NCBI GenBank assembly: GCA_025201765.1 | Contig: MU623464.1 | Span: 43,911 to 107,910, forward strand | Direction of reading: 5' to 3' | DNA from: Daldinia sp. FL1419 | Lineage: Eukaryota; Ascomycota; Sordariomycetes; Xylariales; Hypoxylaceae | Length of the DNA: 64,000 nt | Shown here: piece after piece, positions 11,106 through 22,383 of the stretch | How the letters are laid out: every line of letters begins with the position of its first letter | Position numbering within the stretch: the stretch's first letter is position 1 | Notes under the pieces: generated by a model | The model's input: only the letters and a program-made list of their open reading frames with translations | What the model was told of the DNA's origin: nothing | Databases searched by the model: none | Made by a program: the position numbers and the translations under genes

Positions 11106-11955
11106 ATGTCTTCCCAATTCAAGCCTATTAATGCGAGCTCAAGTGATAGCTCTTCGTCAGTGATATTGTCGACAACTAGTATTCTGGACAGCAGTGATAG
11201 CGATAATTCAAACGATCAGTCTCTCGTTGTTCCATCCTTTGGTCGTACTCTTGCAGTGCGATTTGATCAAGCTGATGATATTGACGAACTCAAGAATTAC
11301 TGGAAGTCAGTCGCGCATATTGGTCCTCTCCTCGATTTTCATCGTCTTGTAAGCCTTTTCGAAGCAGTCTAAGTAGATTCTAGCTGATCAGAACGTTTAG
11401 ATGCTCGGTATGATGGAATTCGAAGTCCTAGGTGGCGCTGGAGCTAATCGGTATATTCGCTGGAGAATTATCAATGCCGACTTTTGGAAAAACAGTTCTT
11501 GCCGTCCTCACTATCGTGATATTGCTCTGTCACGATCATTTGAACACGTATCGCCTACTGTACATGTCGATATCCGTGGAGGTAGTCCTGTTGGTGAATA
11601 CATAGCCAAAATATTGGTCGATTCTCGTCGTATAAGAGGTTTGGTGGCACAAGCGTTTGGCTTTCCGAATGAAGTTCCTTGCAAGCTCTGTGAGGAACAC
11701 TTCCGATCGTCTGATTCTGAAAACCGTGCTGGCATGTGGCCATTCTTTGGATGCCATACTCTTCCTGGTGAAGATGATTGTGGTAATTGTTTGTATATCA
11801 TGACAATATGCAACCTTCGAGCTCCTGAGCTTAAATTCCTTCGCGCTCGAGCTGATCGCGTCCCTCCTATTCGAGAGGACGTTACTGAAGAGAGCTCCCC
11901 AGCTATAAACAAGTATAACGGTCGGAGACTAGCGAGGAAAATACTTTCTTCTTAG
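11106..11955 (+). CDS. Cysteine-rich protein resembling DUF3716 family
   Basis: Function unknown. Exons 11106-11348 and 11401-11955 give 265 aa; the 52-nt intron has a GTAAGC donor and a TTTAG acceptor and keeps phase 0. The first 40 residues are Ser/Asp-rich and look disordered. The C-terminal part carries six cysteines spaced C-x2-C-x20-C-x8-C-x2-C-x6-C (C175 to C218), with WPFFGC and CGNCLY, which fits the cysteine pattern I associate with fungal DUF3716 proteins; the metal-binding role is inferred. An in-frame ATG at 10929 would add 59 residues that look like translated leader, so I prefer 11106. The intron contains TGATCAG, which could serve in branch-site recognition. The gene sits inside the LTR-like repeat island and may be cargo of a mobile element. 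Confidence 0.6.
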
Positions 11956-12044
11956 GCGTAAAAAAAAAAGACAACAACATCAAAATATTGCTGTATGACA
12001 AATGTAATGATCTGATCATCGGTCGATCTCTGTGTATATAGAAT

Positions 12045-12305
12045 TCAAAAACAAAATAAGAGAAAACCTGACAATTCGAACTTCAACTGATCGCAGGCTT
12101 GGTCCCAAGTAGTAGCTCCATAAATAGCAACATCGACTTGCCTCTTGACGTTCCTATTGACTATCCAGTACGGTATCTCTGCGATCATGTCGTCCTCAGC
12201 TGTTCTGTATCGTCGGAAAACATGGTGTACATCCTTGAGCCATTGAGTCATATTCGATCCGTTGAACTGAAAGAGGTGCTAGGGGGGCTGGTAGGGGTGC
12301 TTCAT
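12045..12305 (-). pseudogene. Gag-like retrotransposon remnant
   Basis: The minus-strand frame from the ATG at 12305 has a TAG at codon 9 (12281-12279), then is open to 12045. It contains FQFNGSNMTQWLKDVHHVF, then a central Val/Arg-rich segment and TTWDQACDQLKFEL. A Phe-x-Gly-Ser start, a Trp-Leu helix, and a second Trp before a Leu/Phe-rich helix are what retrotransposon Gag (capsid) domains look like; this is by eye only. It lies immediately downstream of the TATA-like box of LTR copy E on the same strand, as gag should. No protease, reverse transcriptase or integrase was seen nearby, so the element is at best a remnant. Confidence 0.45.
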
Positions 12306-12317
12306 AAGGCGATGATG

Positions 12318-12449
12318 TGCTGATCAGACAAGAAACAACTCTTGAGGGCCTATTTATGTCCAGAAAAAGCCTGTGGAAACCCTAAAAGAGGTTGTTCCAT
12401 GGTAGCTAAAGGTAGCTTCAATTATGTAATTACGCTACGCAATTCAATA
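12318..12449 (-). repeat. LTR-like repeat copy E (promoter-proximal part)
   Basis: Minus-strand reading starts TTGAATTGCGTAG, carries GTAATTACATAATTGAAGC, the CATAAATAGGCCC TATA-like box and GTTTCTTGTCTGATCAG, and then runs straight into the Gag-like frame. The downstream half seen in copies B and C is absent. Same orientation as B and D. Confidence 0.55.
12346..12360 (-). promoter_or_regulatory. TATA-like box in LTR copy E
   Basis: CATAAATAGGCCC on the minus strand, conserved as TATAAATAGGCC, ATAAATAAGCCC and ATAAATAGGCTC in copies B, C and D. It is followed 20-30 bases downstream by the CTGATCAG block, which is where transcription would be expected to start. Conservation of this block against a background of heavy mutation supports a former promoter. 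Confidence 0.45.
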
Positions 12450-12473
12450 TGTGGCTAAGCATAAGGCTGATCA

Positions 12474-14900
12474 ACTAGGATGTGGCTGGGTGAAATGCAA
12501 GGCTAGCCAATCAGAAGAGGCTGGCATGGCTGGCCAATCAGAAAAAAGCTCATATATTTGGCTAATAAAACGTAAATAATTTATAAAACCCTCAAAATCC
12601 AAGCTTTTTCAATTTAAAAAAATGTTTTAATATCCTAATTAAATAAGGAAAAATAATAAAAATTAAAAAAATAAATATATAAGGTTATTTAAGATTTAAA
12701 AATTATAAGGTCAATATGTGGGGTTGTCATGCTAAGTAAGGTGCCATTTTTTCATTACCCATACAATTTCGTTACGACAAAAAACCTTAAGAAAACTTAA
12801 GGCATATGTACCCTCGTATTGGTGTGTTCATGATTAGATCCAAGTGGGAAAAAAAATCAACCGGCTGTAATAAATACGAGCTACCTACCCTCTGCCCAGA
12901 ATCTTCTCGTATCATTCCACCACCTCAGCATCGTCGAGCATCGTCGAGCATTCCATCTTTTCTTTTAAATCTTAGGATGGATCAGATGCAAACATATATG
13001 AGGTAGTTAGCTTTCCATGTGTTGACAAACTTATTACTTATCTTACGTGATAAGGAGAGTTTGTTCCCAGCTTCCAACTACGTATATGATCAACAGAGGC
13101 ATCATGTGCGACACTTAGGCATATCCCCGGGAGCTAGCGTAGCAGGGTGGGTAGATACCGAAGGGGGTTACCTAACCTTTCTGATGTGCAGATAGAGTAC
13201 CTGTCTTCTCCGTCCCGGACTGGTAGACGTTGTGTCACGAGCTGCAGATTCCGTGTGCCTGTCACAAAACGAAGCAGGGCGACGACGCATGTCCACCCGC
13301 ACTCCCGTCGAGGAACCAGCGCGATCATCTGGAACAACTCGGGGAAATAAAGTTGGGGACGATGATCCGTGGGGTGTGGGAAGGGGGACTGGCGGTTCTT
13401 TTTTTAGATGACGTTTCGTCCCGAGAAAAATATTCCGGTACGGGACCTCATCTCTAAGTTGACGTTGACCCTATTCATACAGATTCGAGCTGACATCACC
13501 CCTTATACCTATATCTCCCTTTTCTCTCTTTCTTCGTTTCCTTCTCCTCATCGTCGTCCAGGCGATATCCCGTTTTGAGACGGAATCTCGTCACCTATCT
13601 CATCTCCTTACTTTATATCAGGCACACGTCACGGCTATTCGCATCACTCGTCAAAAGACATCCGAGAGCAAACGGGAAAAAAAAAAGATTAGATTGGTGC
13701 GACCATGAGATATCTCATCAGGTCGTAGACGTCGTAAATTCGATTCTTCGTAACTATTCGTAATCATGATCATCATCTATCTAGCCGTGAGATCGTAATT
13801 TTATGAACTTTCCCGCGCAAAATAATAATAAAAAAGCAGAAGAGCCTCTCCCATCACCACCGTCTTCGTCTTCGTCTTCGTCTTCTTCTTCTCCTTAAAA
13901 CGCTTGTTGGTATGTGTGTTGTTTTTTTTAGTAAAGAAGCAGCAACAAAGCTGGCCCGCCCGAGCGATAGTCTCTTCTCTTTTTTTCTCTTTTCCTTCGC
14001 GCTCAAAAGATTTCCATCTCGGAATATTCTACCCAGTTTTCCCTTTCGTTCCCTTTCGTTTTCATCCCAACTCTAGAATTTCGGCCGATATCTGCTTTCT
14101 CGTCGTCCGATGGAGGAAAATGGATAAATGCTAGCCAGCGGGGCTATGTCCAAAGAAATAAATAATAAACAGGCGCAACGAACGAGCAAGGAGCGTCTCG
14201 CATTGCGTAACACATTTTTTCGGCCGCTCGCACAGTCCCGGGGCATTCAAAAGAAGTCTATCTCGAGATAACCAATGTCCATTGAGCCAGGTCATCAAGG
14301 TAATCGGTACGGTTCCGAAGTCATACGCAGATTAGAGTGGCCATGGGCTCCCCAACAGCGGGTCTTTTCGCTAAACAGCAGAGTTGCCTCCGATAGAATC
14401 CGTTCTCCTGAACCGGCCTGGTTCTGTAGTTCCCACGGCCCGAAGGAAATATATAGGGGGATCTCATCAAGTCTTTTTTTTCTTTCATTTTTTTTCATAT
14501 GGCATATAGAAAAGAAAAAAAGCACCTCAATAAAAAGAGCAAAAAGCCTGTTAGGACGATGACACCAGATTTGTCATTATTAGTTTGGTTCATAAGTTCG
14601 TTCAGTTCTTTCGTCAAGTCGTAAATCGTCGATTTATGCAAACTTTTGTCTCTCCTCCTCTCTCTGTTCTCTTCTGTGTCTCGGTGATCTCTTCTCTCTC
14701 TCATCGGGAGATATGCTGAATGGGGGGGGGGGGGGGGGGGTATTCCGCGGAATATGCCTGGGGATAAGCTGCGAAGCTTCACCACGTGTATATATATCAA
14801 TATCTGATGCCTCTGTCCTCGCGTGTAATCCATTGGTCGAAAATTAGCCGATGGGTCGTGCTTGGCTGGAATCCATCGGGACGGCAGCCGATTTCCTCCC
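12474..14900. other. Gene-poor region with A+T-rich block and pyrimidine tracts
   Basis: 12560-12720 is A+T-rich and looks RIP-mutated. A GGCTRGCCAATCAG unit occurs twice near 12502-12541. 13490-13570 and 13855-13900 are C/T-rich with TCG-type repeats (CGTCTT repeated). No open frame resembles a protein. The right end is likely the 3' untranslated region of the minus-strand gene at 14901. Confidence 0.45.
14722..14740 (+). repeat. Homopolymer of 19 G
   Basis: An uninterrupted run of 19 G on the + strand. Long poly-G is rare in fungal DNA compared with poly-A/T. It falls in the likely 3' untranslated part of the dsRNA-binding-like gene, where the transcript would carry poly-C. Confidence 0.9.
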
Positions 14901-15769
14901 TCACTCGAAGGATGCGGTCGAGCTGCTGCTCGAGTGATGACCTGACCTATGGCGGCTCTCCTTCTGAGTGTGGCCGTGGCTAGTAGAAGCGTGGCGGGAC
15001 TTCTTGCGCCTACTGGATTCATTGGCTGGGAGACCCTGGACGATCCCATTACGCGCGAGCATGCCCCCATTGACAGAAAAATTCCGGCAAACCATGAAGG
15101 CCCTCATGGCGGCATTCTCCTGAGCCAAATGATCCGATTCGTATGCCAGGTCCGTCTGGTACTCGCGTCCATTCACCAGGACAAGGCACGTGTAGCCACT
15201 GGGATCTCTGTAACACTCGTACGAAGGGTCTCGCCACCCACGACGCCGGCACAGGCCTATCGGATGCTAAGTTAGCTGCTGATCCTGGAAACTTCCCTTG
15301 TCCTGATCCCCTATTCGATGCCAACAAATGCAAATAAACGCCCGGGAAGCGTGGGAAGCATGGGCAGCATATATGCAGCCCTAATGACGCGACGGAGATC
15401 GAGCATGACACATGCATGACAGCCGGATCGCGAACACTTCAGATCTGACGTGGAGGTACATCCGCCCACGATGGGAATTTGCCAGGAACGTGGCGTTTCA
15501 ACAACAGAAAAGTGCTTAGCTAGCTATGGCATCTGGGGAAACTCTCTCGATGTCTCGTGCGGCACCTAAGCTTTCGACGCAGGGGGTTGTCCACGTGTGT
15601 GAGACGAACACTTCGCTGTTCAAAGCCCCACTGCGCGCATCATCGTGGGGTCGGTTCATTGGGCTCATTGGGGTTCATTGGAGACGGCAAGTCTCCGGGG
15701 CGTACGTGCTCAATTGTTGAAAGTAGGCAATGACTTACTCTCAAGATACTGCATGTAGAATCCTCCCAT
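14901..15769 (-). CDS. Small dsRNA-binding-domain-like protein with basic His/Ser tail
   Basis: Proposed exons on the minus strand are 15769-15739 (31 nt, starts MGGFYMQYLE) and 15256-14901, giving 128 aa. The donor is GA|GTAAGT and the acceptor ATAG with a CTAAC branch site 20 nt upstream; the 482-nt intron is long for this window. The joined protein has the order of a dsRBD fold: helix (YMQYLESLCRRRGW), strands (YECYRDPSGYTCLVLVNG), and a final helix (ESDHLAQENAAMRAFMVC) with the paired Ala expected there. NFSVNGGMLARNGIVQGLPA follows, then a Lys/Arg/His/Ser-rich tail. Binding to dsRNA is inferred from fold-like pattern only. The second exon is the firm part; the first exon rests on frame closure and helix continuity. 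A longer N-terminus is possible. Confidence 0.62.
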
Positions 15770-18700
15770 ATTGGCTTTTTGCTGACAGCACTGACAGCGC
15801 TCAATGCTTTAAGACGGCCCGGGAATTCGTGTAAGAAAAAGTCCAGCAGGGTGGTATTCTCTCTCAAAGCATAGAAACACCCCACACCAAGGCAAGTCGG
15901 GAACGGATGTATGTACGGATAGGATTTCCGGGGAAGAGAGAAAAAAATACCCAGCGTGTTGCTTACGGACGCGGGATTGGATTCCGGGGCGCGTTTTGAG
16001 TATGCAGTCAAGCCCAACTGTACGAGGGAATTTATTATGAGGGATCGATGGGGAAGCGGTAGGGCAGCACTGAGAAAAAAAGTTTCGTCGACGAGGTCTG
16101 TACTACTCAAAGGAGGTGTGGTTGTGGTGGTGTTGAAGAAGGGGGAGGTTAGGCTACGTATTCGGGGGCTGCGGTGCAGAGAGACGAGCCATCGACGGCG
16201 AGACATGTGTGCTTTATTGCAGAATTGGACTTCGTTAGTGCGGGGCAGGGATCTGTAAAGACGCAATTAAACAGAGCAAGGCCGAAGGGGTTGAAGGGGG
16301 CAATGGGGGGGAAGAATGGGGACAAAGAGGGACCAAGAGGCACGCAGAGGGGACCAGAGGCACCAGAGAGGGACAATGGGGACGGAAGGGAACCAGGTCG
16401 ATAGACGCAGGTGAAGATGCGGCTCTTGAAGAGTGTGACCCCATCTTGCTGTGCTGGCGCGTGTCGTTGCCAGTTGATAAACCTTCGAGAGACTAGGCAA
16501 CTCCACCGCAACACATGGGGTATGCATTCCCTTAGACGATCATCTCTGATAAGTCTGTAAGTCTGGCCGTGCTGGCCGTGTTGCCCGTGCTCCTTTTGGC
16601 AGAATGTGGTACCGCTGTCTCCGTCCGAGTTCTCCTCCATAACCCTGTCCGACAATGGGACCTAGCTGGGTAAAAAGAGGAAAAGGAAAAAAAAAAAAAA
16701 AAAAAAAAGATGATGTATGCAGAGGTAAGCATATTGTTTGGAGTGGCAAAATGAAACTGGAACCAGTTCTGCGGCCAATACAATGACCTCGGCCGGACTG
16801 AATTGGAAAAAAGCTATGATAATAAAAATAAATAAATAAATAACGATACTACTTAACTTATAACTAATAATGAAAGGAATATATGTATAATGATACATAA
16901 CTAGTAATATATAGACGGAAAGGAGAGGTCAGTCAACAGAGAGGATTTGCCTGGCCACTTGGGAGAGGCAGAGAAAAGATTCTCAAAGGCCGGCTTACCA
17001 GTAACGTATCCTCCCTTTCGATACTAACCCGGAACCACCACAAAGAAGGGATGTGCCTGGTTCGTGTCTATAGGAGGAAGGTCAAAAAAATAGAGGCCCT
17101 CGACGTGTAAGAGTAAAGATACTGGACGGCCAGAACAGACAGGGCAGGGGAAAAAAAACAAATACAAAGAGAAACACAAACTACCATTTTCCCAAGATTA
17201 CCTTCTTCCTTCTCGGCCACTAATGCAGAAGCAACTCGATCAAAGCAACTGAAAGGCCGGTACGGTATGGAAAAACGGCGTTTTTTTTAGGACGACCAAA
17301 AAAGGGTCGATAATAATACCTCCCCACGTACGTGCATGCACCACCCGGTTCCCTATGTAGGTATGCTGCTCTGCTGCTACGACGATGCCTGCCTCTTGTT
17401 TCTCTCCTGCTCGATGCTGTAGGTTATGTATCATGTATGTACGTATGTACGTATATAGGTAAGTAATGCATGTATGGTAATGTAGGCATGTAGGCATGTA
17501 GGCAGGTATGTATGTGTGGTAGTGTGTATGTATGTCTATGTACGTAGGCACGTAGATGTATAGTATAGATCCATGTACATGACAAGGACTCGGAGATCGA
17601 ACCTGAGAGATGAGAAAGAGGGGGTCCCCTAACCAAAAAGACCACCAAAGACCACTCTAGGATCCGTAACGGTGAGAGAAGATGGAGTCCCGGATCTGAG
17701 AGACAGAAAAATAGAAACGTAACCCATCGCAAGCCAACCAACCCGCTGGATCAGACCAAGGAGACCAAGCGGACGGCACGTACATGGTTTCTACATAGGT
17801 CTACTACATAGGTATATATTGGAACATTGGAACATTGGAACATTGGACCATTGGACACACATTGGACCGATTACTACTACTTACATGGTCCAAGGTCCCA
17901 AGTTGTTCCAAAAGGTGGGTTGAGAAGATGAGCGATTCGCACCGGTGCCAGAAGCAGAACAACTAATACAACTAATTAACAACGTAAGCATTAAAAAAAT
18001 TTATATTGGACGAATTAAAAACGTCGACAGTAGTAGTCAAAGTAAACAGCTTAAAAGAGCTAAAATAGAAAGGTAAAAGGAAAAAAAAGAGACGGCTGGT
18101 GCTTATTCGACAATCGTTGGATGCGAAAGAATACTAGCGGCGCTTGATCGACTTATGCCGACGACCAATGATTTTTCGTTATTCTTTTTGGCTTAACTAA
18201 CTAAATTTTTTTTCTTAGTTTACCTAGGTACCTAGTTAGTATTAATTTTTTCTTCTTTTCTTCTTTTTCGTCGCCTTGTTCAAATGTAATCTTGTCTCCT
18301 CATCTAGGTTTTCCCCCTTATCCCCATGTCCCCTCTTTCTGGGGCCGAAGTGCAGAAAAAAAACCCCCCCAAATAAAAAAGCCGACGAGAGAAGAATAAG
18401 AAAAAAAAAAAAAACACAGAAACTAAGTAAAATCAAGAAGTTGACTGGCTAAGAAGGTCGGGATCCATGAAGTCGGTGAAGGAAGAATGAGATGCATGAA
18501 TACTGAGCTAGCCTACCTGGGCAACCCCGGTCATTCTTTTTTTTCTCTTGTCTTCTCTTCTCTCGCGAACCTGGTCCTTCTGCCCTAAAAGACCATTGGC
18601 GCGAAGAGCCACTTAGAAGCTTTTTGGGGGGTGTCGGACCAATAAGAGTCGACCGAGGTCCGGGGGCTGCGAAGGCGACTAGGCGAAGAACAGACGTTTA

Positions 18701-21700
18701 ACACCTCATGCAATGATGAGTTGGCATTGCCGCTTGATATTAAATCAAGATAGACGTTTATTTTGTGCATTTTAGATTGGGTACGGGTACCTAGGTCGAC
18801 CTTTATGCCGACCTATGTCGACCTACTTTGACCTACACTGGATAACATTGCGATCGAAACGCGCCGCCGGCTTAGAAAAAAAAAAAGAAAAAAACCAATA
18901 CCCACGATACTTACGATACTTACGATACCTTGTCAATAAATGCCCACCGAAGTAGCAGTACCGATCACGACCTGGCCCGACAAGACAAGGCCTGACCACC
19001 CTGTTGCATCTTGTTGCATCTGTTGCATACATAACCTACCTACATCTGGTATGTATGAGGAAATTCGATGCCGCTCATCATGACGATTTTCGTAGCTTGG
19101 TTAGCTCTGGTCGGGCTTTGAATGGACGACGGTCGAGGGAACCGTCGTGATTGCTACAATACATACAACAATAAATACAACAGTACGTGACCGTACATGA
19201 CCAATACATGCATCAAGTTAGTCAAGTTACATACAATTACATTAGGCCTCGACCATAACAGCATAACAGTCCAGACGTAGACCGAGAATCGCGACCGCAT
19301 GTAACTTTCGGACTTTAATATAGCGGCCGCCGACTACTAGGACTTTTTTGTTATTATTCTTTTTTTTATTTTTATATCTTGTATGTACCTACCTATGTAT
19401 GTCTTATTTGCTATTTGTTTATTATTACTGTTATCATTATTGTTATTGTTATTGTTATTATTATTATTATTTTAAAATTCCGATTTCTTCATCCTGTTCC
19501 TACATAATTCCTAACTACCATGCAATTCTTTTCGGGAATATCCCGTAACGTTGGAGGCGCCCAGACCAACTTCGAATCCACATAGGCGATACGCTAGACG
19601 CAGTACCGGGATCTGATATTTACATTTTACCTATCTACCTACCTTCTTCGTATGGTATGCATGGATGGGGCGCCGAATACATGATGATATATAGGTCTTA
19701 TGTGTCCTGTCCGTCTGTGTATCATGATATGTATGTATATGCGCATGTATAGGCATATATATGTGCGTGGGGAGATATGTAGGTAGGGTAATGCTACGGG
19801 ACGGCGTTAAAACAGAATCCTACGCCGCGGCGCGACGTGAGGGAAGCGCTTCGAGACACGGTCCTCAATAACATAATTCAAACGGCAGAAAGGTATAAGC
19901 CAACGAAAGAAAAAGGAGCTCCAAAAAGGCAAAATGGAAAAATATACAATGTAGCTTAATAGAAGGTAGTTAAGATATACCTATTACGACACTAGCCAAT
20001 ATCCCGTAAGACGGCTCAAGACGGGTATTACATGTGTCTAAGTATGTAAGTAATAATGAGGTACGTATGTGATGTACGTGTGTGATGTACGTGTGTAATG
20101 TACATAGCCTCTGCGTAACTTCAGCTCGCTAGATACATTTCAATGTTATGTCACTCTACACAATGTCAGCGTGCTGTTCTGGAATGCGCTCACAACGTCA
20201 TCCGTCTCAACTGAGGATAGCTGAAAATTGGAAAACAAAAAAAAAAAAACAAAAAAAACAAGTCGCGACGGGTGGGTAGGCTTCGCCGACTACGCTTGGG
20301 ATACTAGTGGGAGACCATCTAGTCATCATCATCATACAGCCCAACGGACACGCGCAGGACCAACGAGAGGGAAGGGAAAACAAAGTCATATATATCTTCA
20401 TGCAATATGCATAACGCCATGCTACTTTGAGGTAAGAAAAACTAATGCCGTTAAGGATGTTGCCGACTAGAGACCAGCCCTTCGCTCCCACGCGCACGGT
20501 TAGGGAGCGCTCACGATCCCACCTAATCTGTGAGACCTGTATGGCCGCCAGAGACATACATACGTAGTCCCAAGGTCATCCTGTCAGGAATGCAACGTGT
20601 TTGCGAGATCCGAGACCTCGGCGGCCAGGCCATCCGTCCTGGCCACCGCGGCCACCACGGCCACCACGTCCGAGCTGCTGGGAGAGAGAATCCGGCAAAG
20701 GGAGCCGTGCGATCGTCGTTACCTCCTATTGAGCCTTCGGCAACACTCGTTCAGAGGCGCTTTGAGTAGGATCCCGGATGCTCAATTCCTGCTTATCATA
20801 CGGCGAAGCGAGTCGTTCATCCGGGGCAGGGCAGGGCCCACAAGCGAAGGAAATTTCGTGCAGCAGCAGGCCTTGTTTACCATAAACGCGCCGAGGCGCT
20901 GCCTAAAGTTCGAGGGATTGGCCACATACGTAGGGCCTGCTTGCTGTTGGGGGGGTAGTGTATGTACACTTCTTTCCTAATTCACTCCCCGAGAGTTTTC
21001 TACGCATTCAATATTACACTCCCCCAAGTCGAATTAGGGGTAAGCGACAACGGAGCGTGGTCAGGAGACGGCATACAACTGCCCGTGGAAAGGGAATTGG
21101 GAATTTAGCCTTGGACTGTAACCCTTATATCACAGTATCTATGAATATACAATCATATGGGACTAGTTCGATGACTCCCGATCATCATGTCAACAAATAT
21201 TTTCCATGTGTCTGTGGACTCGTAGCACAGCATCTTACTACGTCGCGTAGAGCATATGCGACCAGTGGAGACGATGCCAAATGCTACCTCCCTACCCTTA
21301 GCTCGGTAGAGATCGTTCTACCGTCCGAAGTTATGGCCACCCAAGGAGACCGTAATGGGGACTGTACACGTCAGGGACTCAATATGGCCGTAGGAATACA
21401 GGGTAGCATGGGTGTAGGTGTAAGGACGGGATGCGAAACAACCGCACCATGTGGTCAACCCATCGATTCTGTTGAGTCGATCAGCACGTACAAAGCTGAT
21501 GCAAAATTCTCATAACGCCTCTCGACCGCTACATCGCGGTTGTCATAGGCTCGAGGATCATGGGCGCCCTCGTACGATTTCAATAGTCTCCTTACTTTGG
21601 CTAGAGCTGCCGTCTGCCGTCGATGTTCCGATTTGGACTACATTAGATAGAAGCCAGTGGCGTTTTACCGGAGTCTAGCAAGTCGGGTCGAATCCAGTAT

Positions 21701-22383
21701 CTAAGAGAGCTTGCCACACTATTACCAGCTCTGGCTGGCTCATCTGTGTTCGAACTTGCTGAATAAGGTACGGGTTTACCGTGTTGGACTGCATGACCGC
21801 ATATGGTGGAGATGGTAGATTAACGAATGCATGAGAATCCCTCTAGATGGTTCTGTCTCACTTCAATCGGGCGAACGTGCTTGGTGAACCTTCTCTTGTA
21901 TTACCTCTAGAGGCCTAACTGTTGATTGCAAAGTGCATGATACTTCCTGTAGAAAAACGTGAAAAGGGTATAGTTGGGGTTTGCGGACCCTTCTTGTACA
22001 TTGAGCGAGCCAATCTTCGTTGCCGAGGTTCTCGATGCACCGTCTTGATGTGTAACTGCGGAGGCACGCCATCCAGTAAGGATAAGGGCGCAGCTATTAT
22101 CCATTACTTGACTTCTTCTGCGCTCGGAATGCCCCTCCAAGCAGGCGAGTAGGTACACGAGTTAGCCCACCTCAACCCAGGGGGTAATTATATGAGTTAT
22201 ACTAAGCACACCAGAAGAGCTATGCTATATAGCTCGGCACGTGAGAGAGGTTATAACGCTGACACTCAAATGATCACGGGCGGAAGGTCGAAGATTCGTA
22301 GGATGCGAGGGAAATCCTCAGCCTTCCTCGATTGGTCCGGCGTAGTGTCGGATATGGCCTCTTCATATGCGGCCACAAGCGGG
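15770..22383. other. Long gene-poor region with microsatellites
   Basis: No gene can be supported over 6.6 kb. Contents seen: A22 at 16687-16708; a GTATGTAC-type tetranucleotide-rich stretch at 17420-17560; an 8-bp tandem ATTGGAAC (about four units, 17818-17856); TACCTAGGTACCTAG at 18222-18236; TTATTG repeats at 19430-19470. An open frame of 185 codons at 20958-21515 (+) has balanced base composition but no recognisable domain or clear codon signal; it is the only one here I would test. Frames at 15640-16266 (-) and 17240-17741 (-) are low-complexity. Confidence 0.45.

Noticed and set aside
15640..16266. 208-codon minus-strand frame
   Set aside because: Composition is that of translated non-coding DNA, and the exon of the dsRBD-like gene at 15739-15769 lies in it in a different frame.
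17240..17741. Two overlapping minus-strand frames rich in Thr, Tyr and His
   Set aside because: Produced by a GTAT/GTAC microsatellite.
17818..17856. CRISPR-like direct repeats
   Set aside because: 8-bp units without spacers in a eukaryotic contig; simple tandem repeat.
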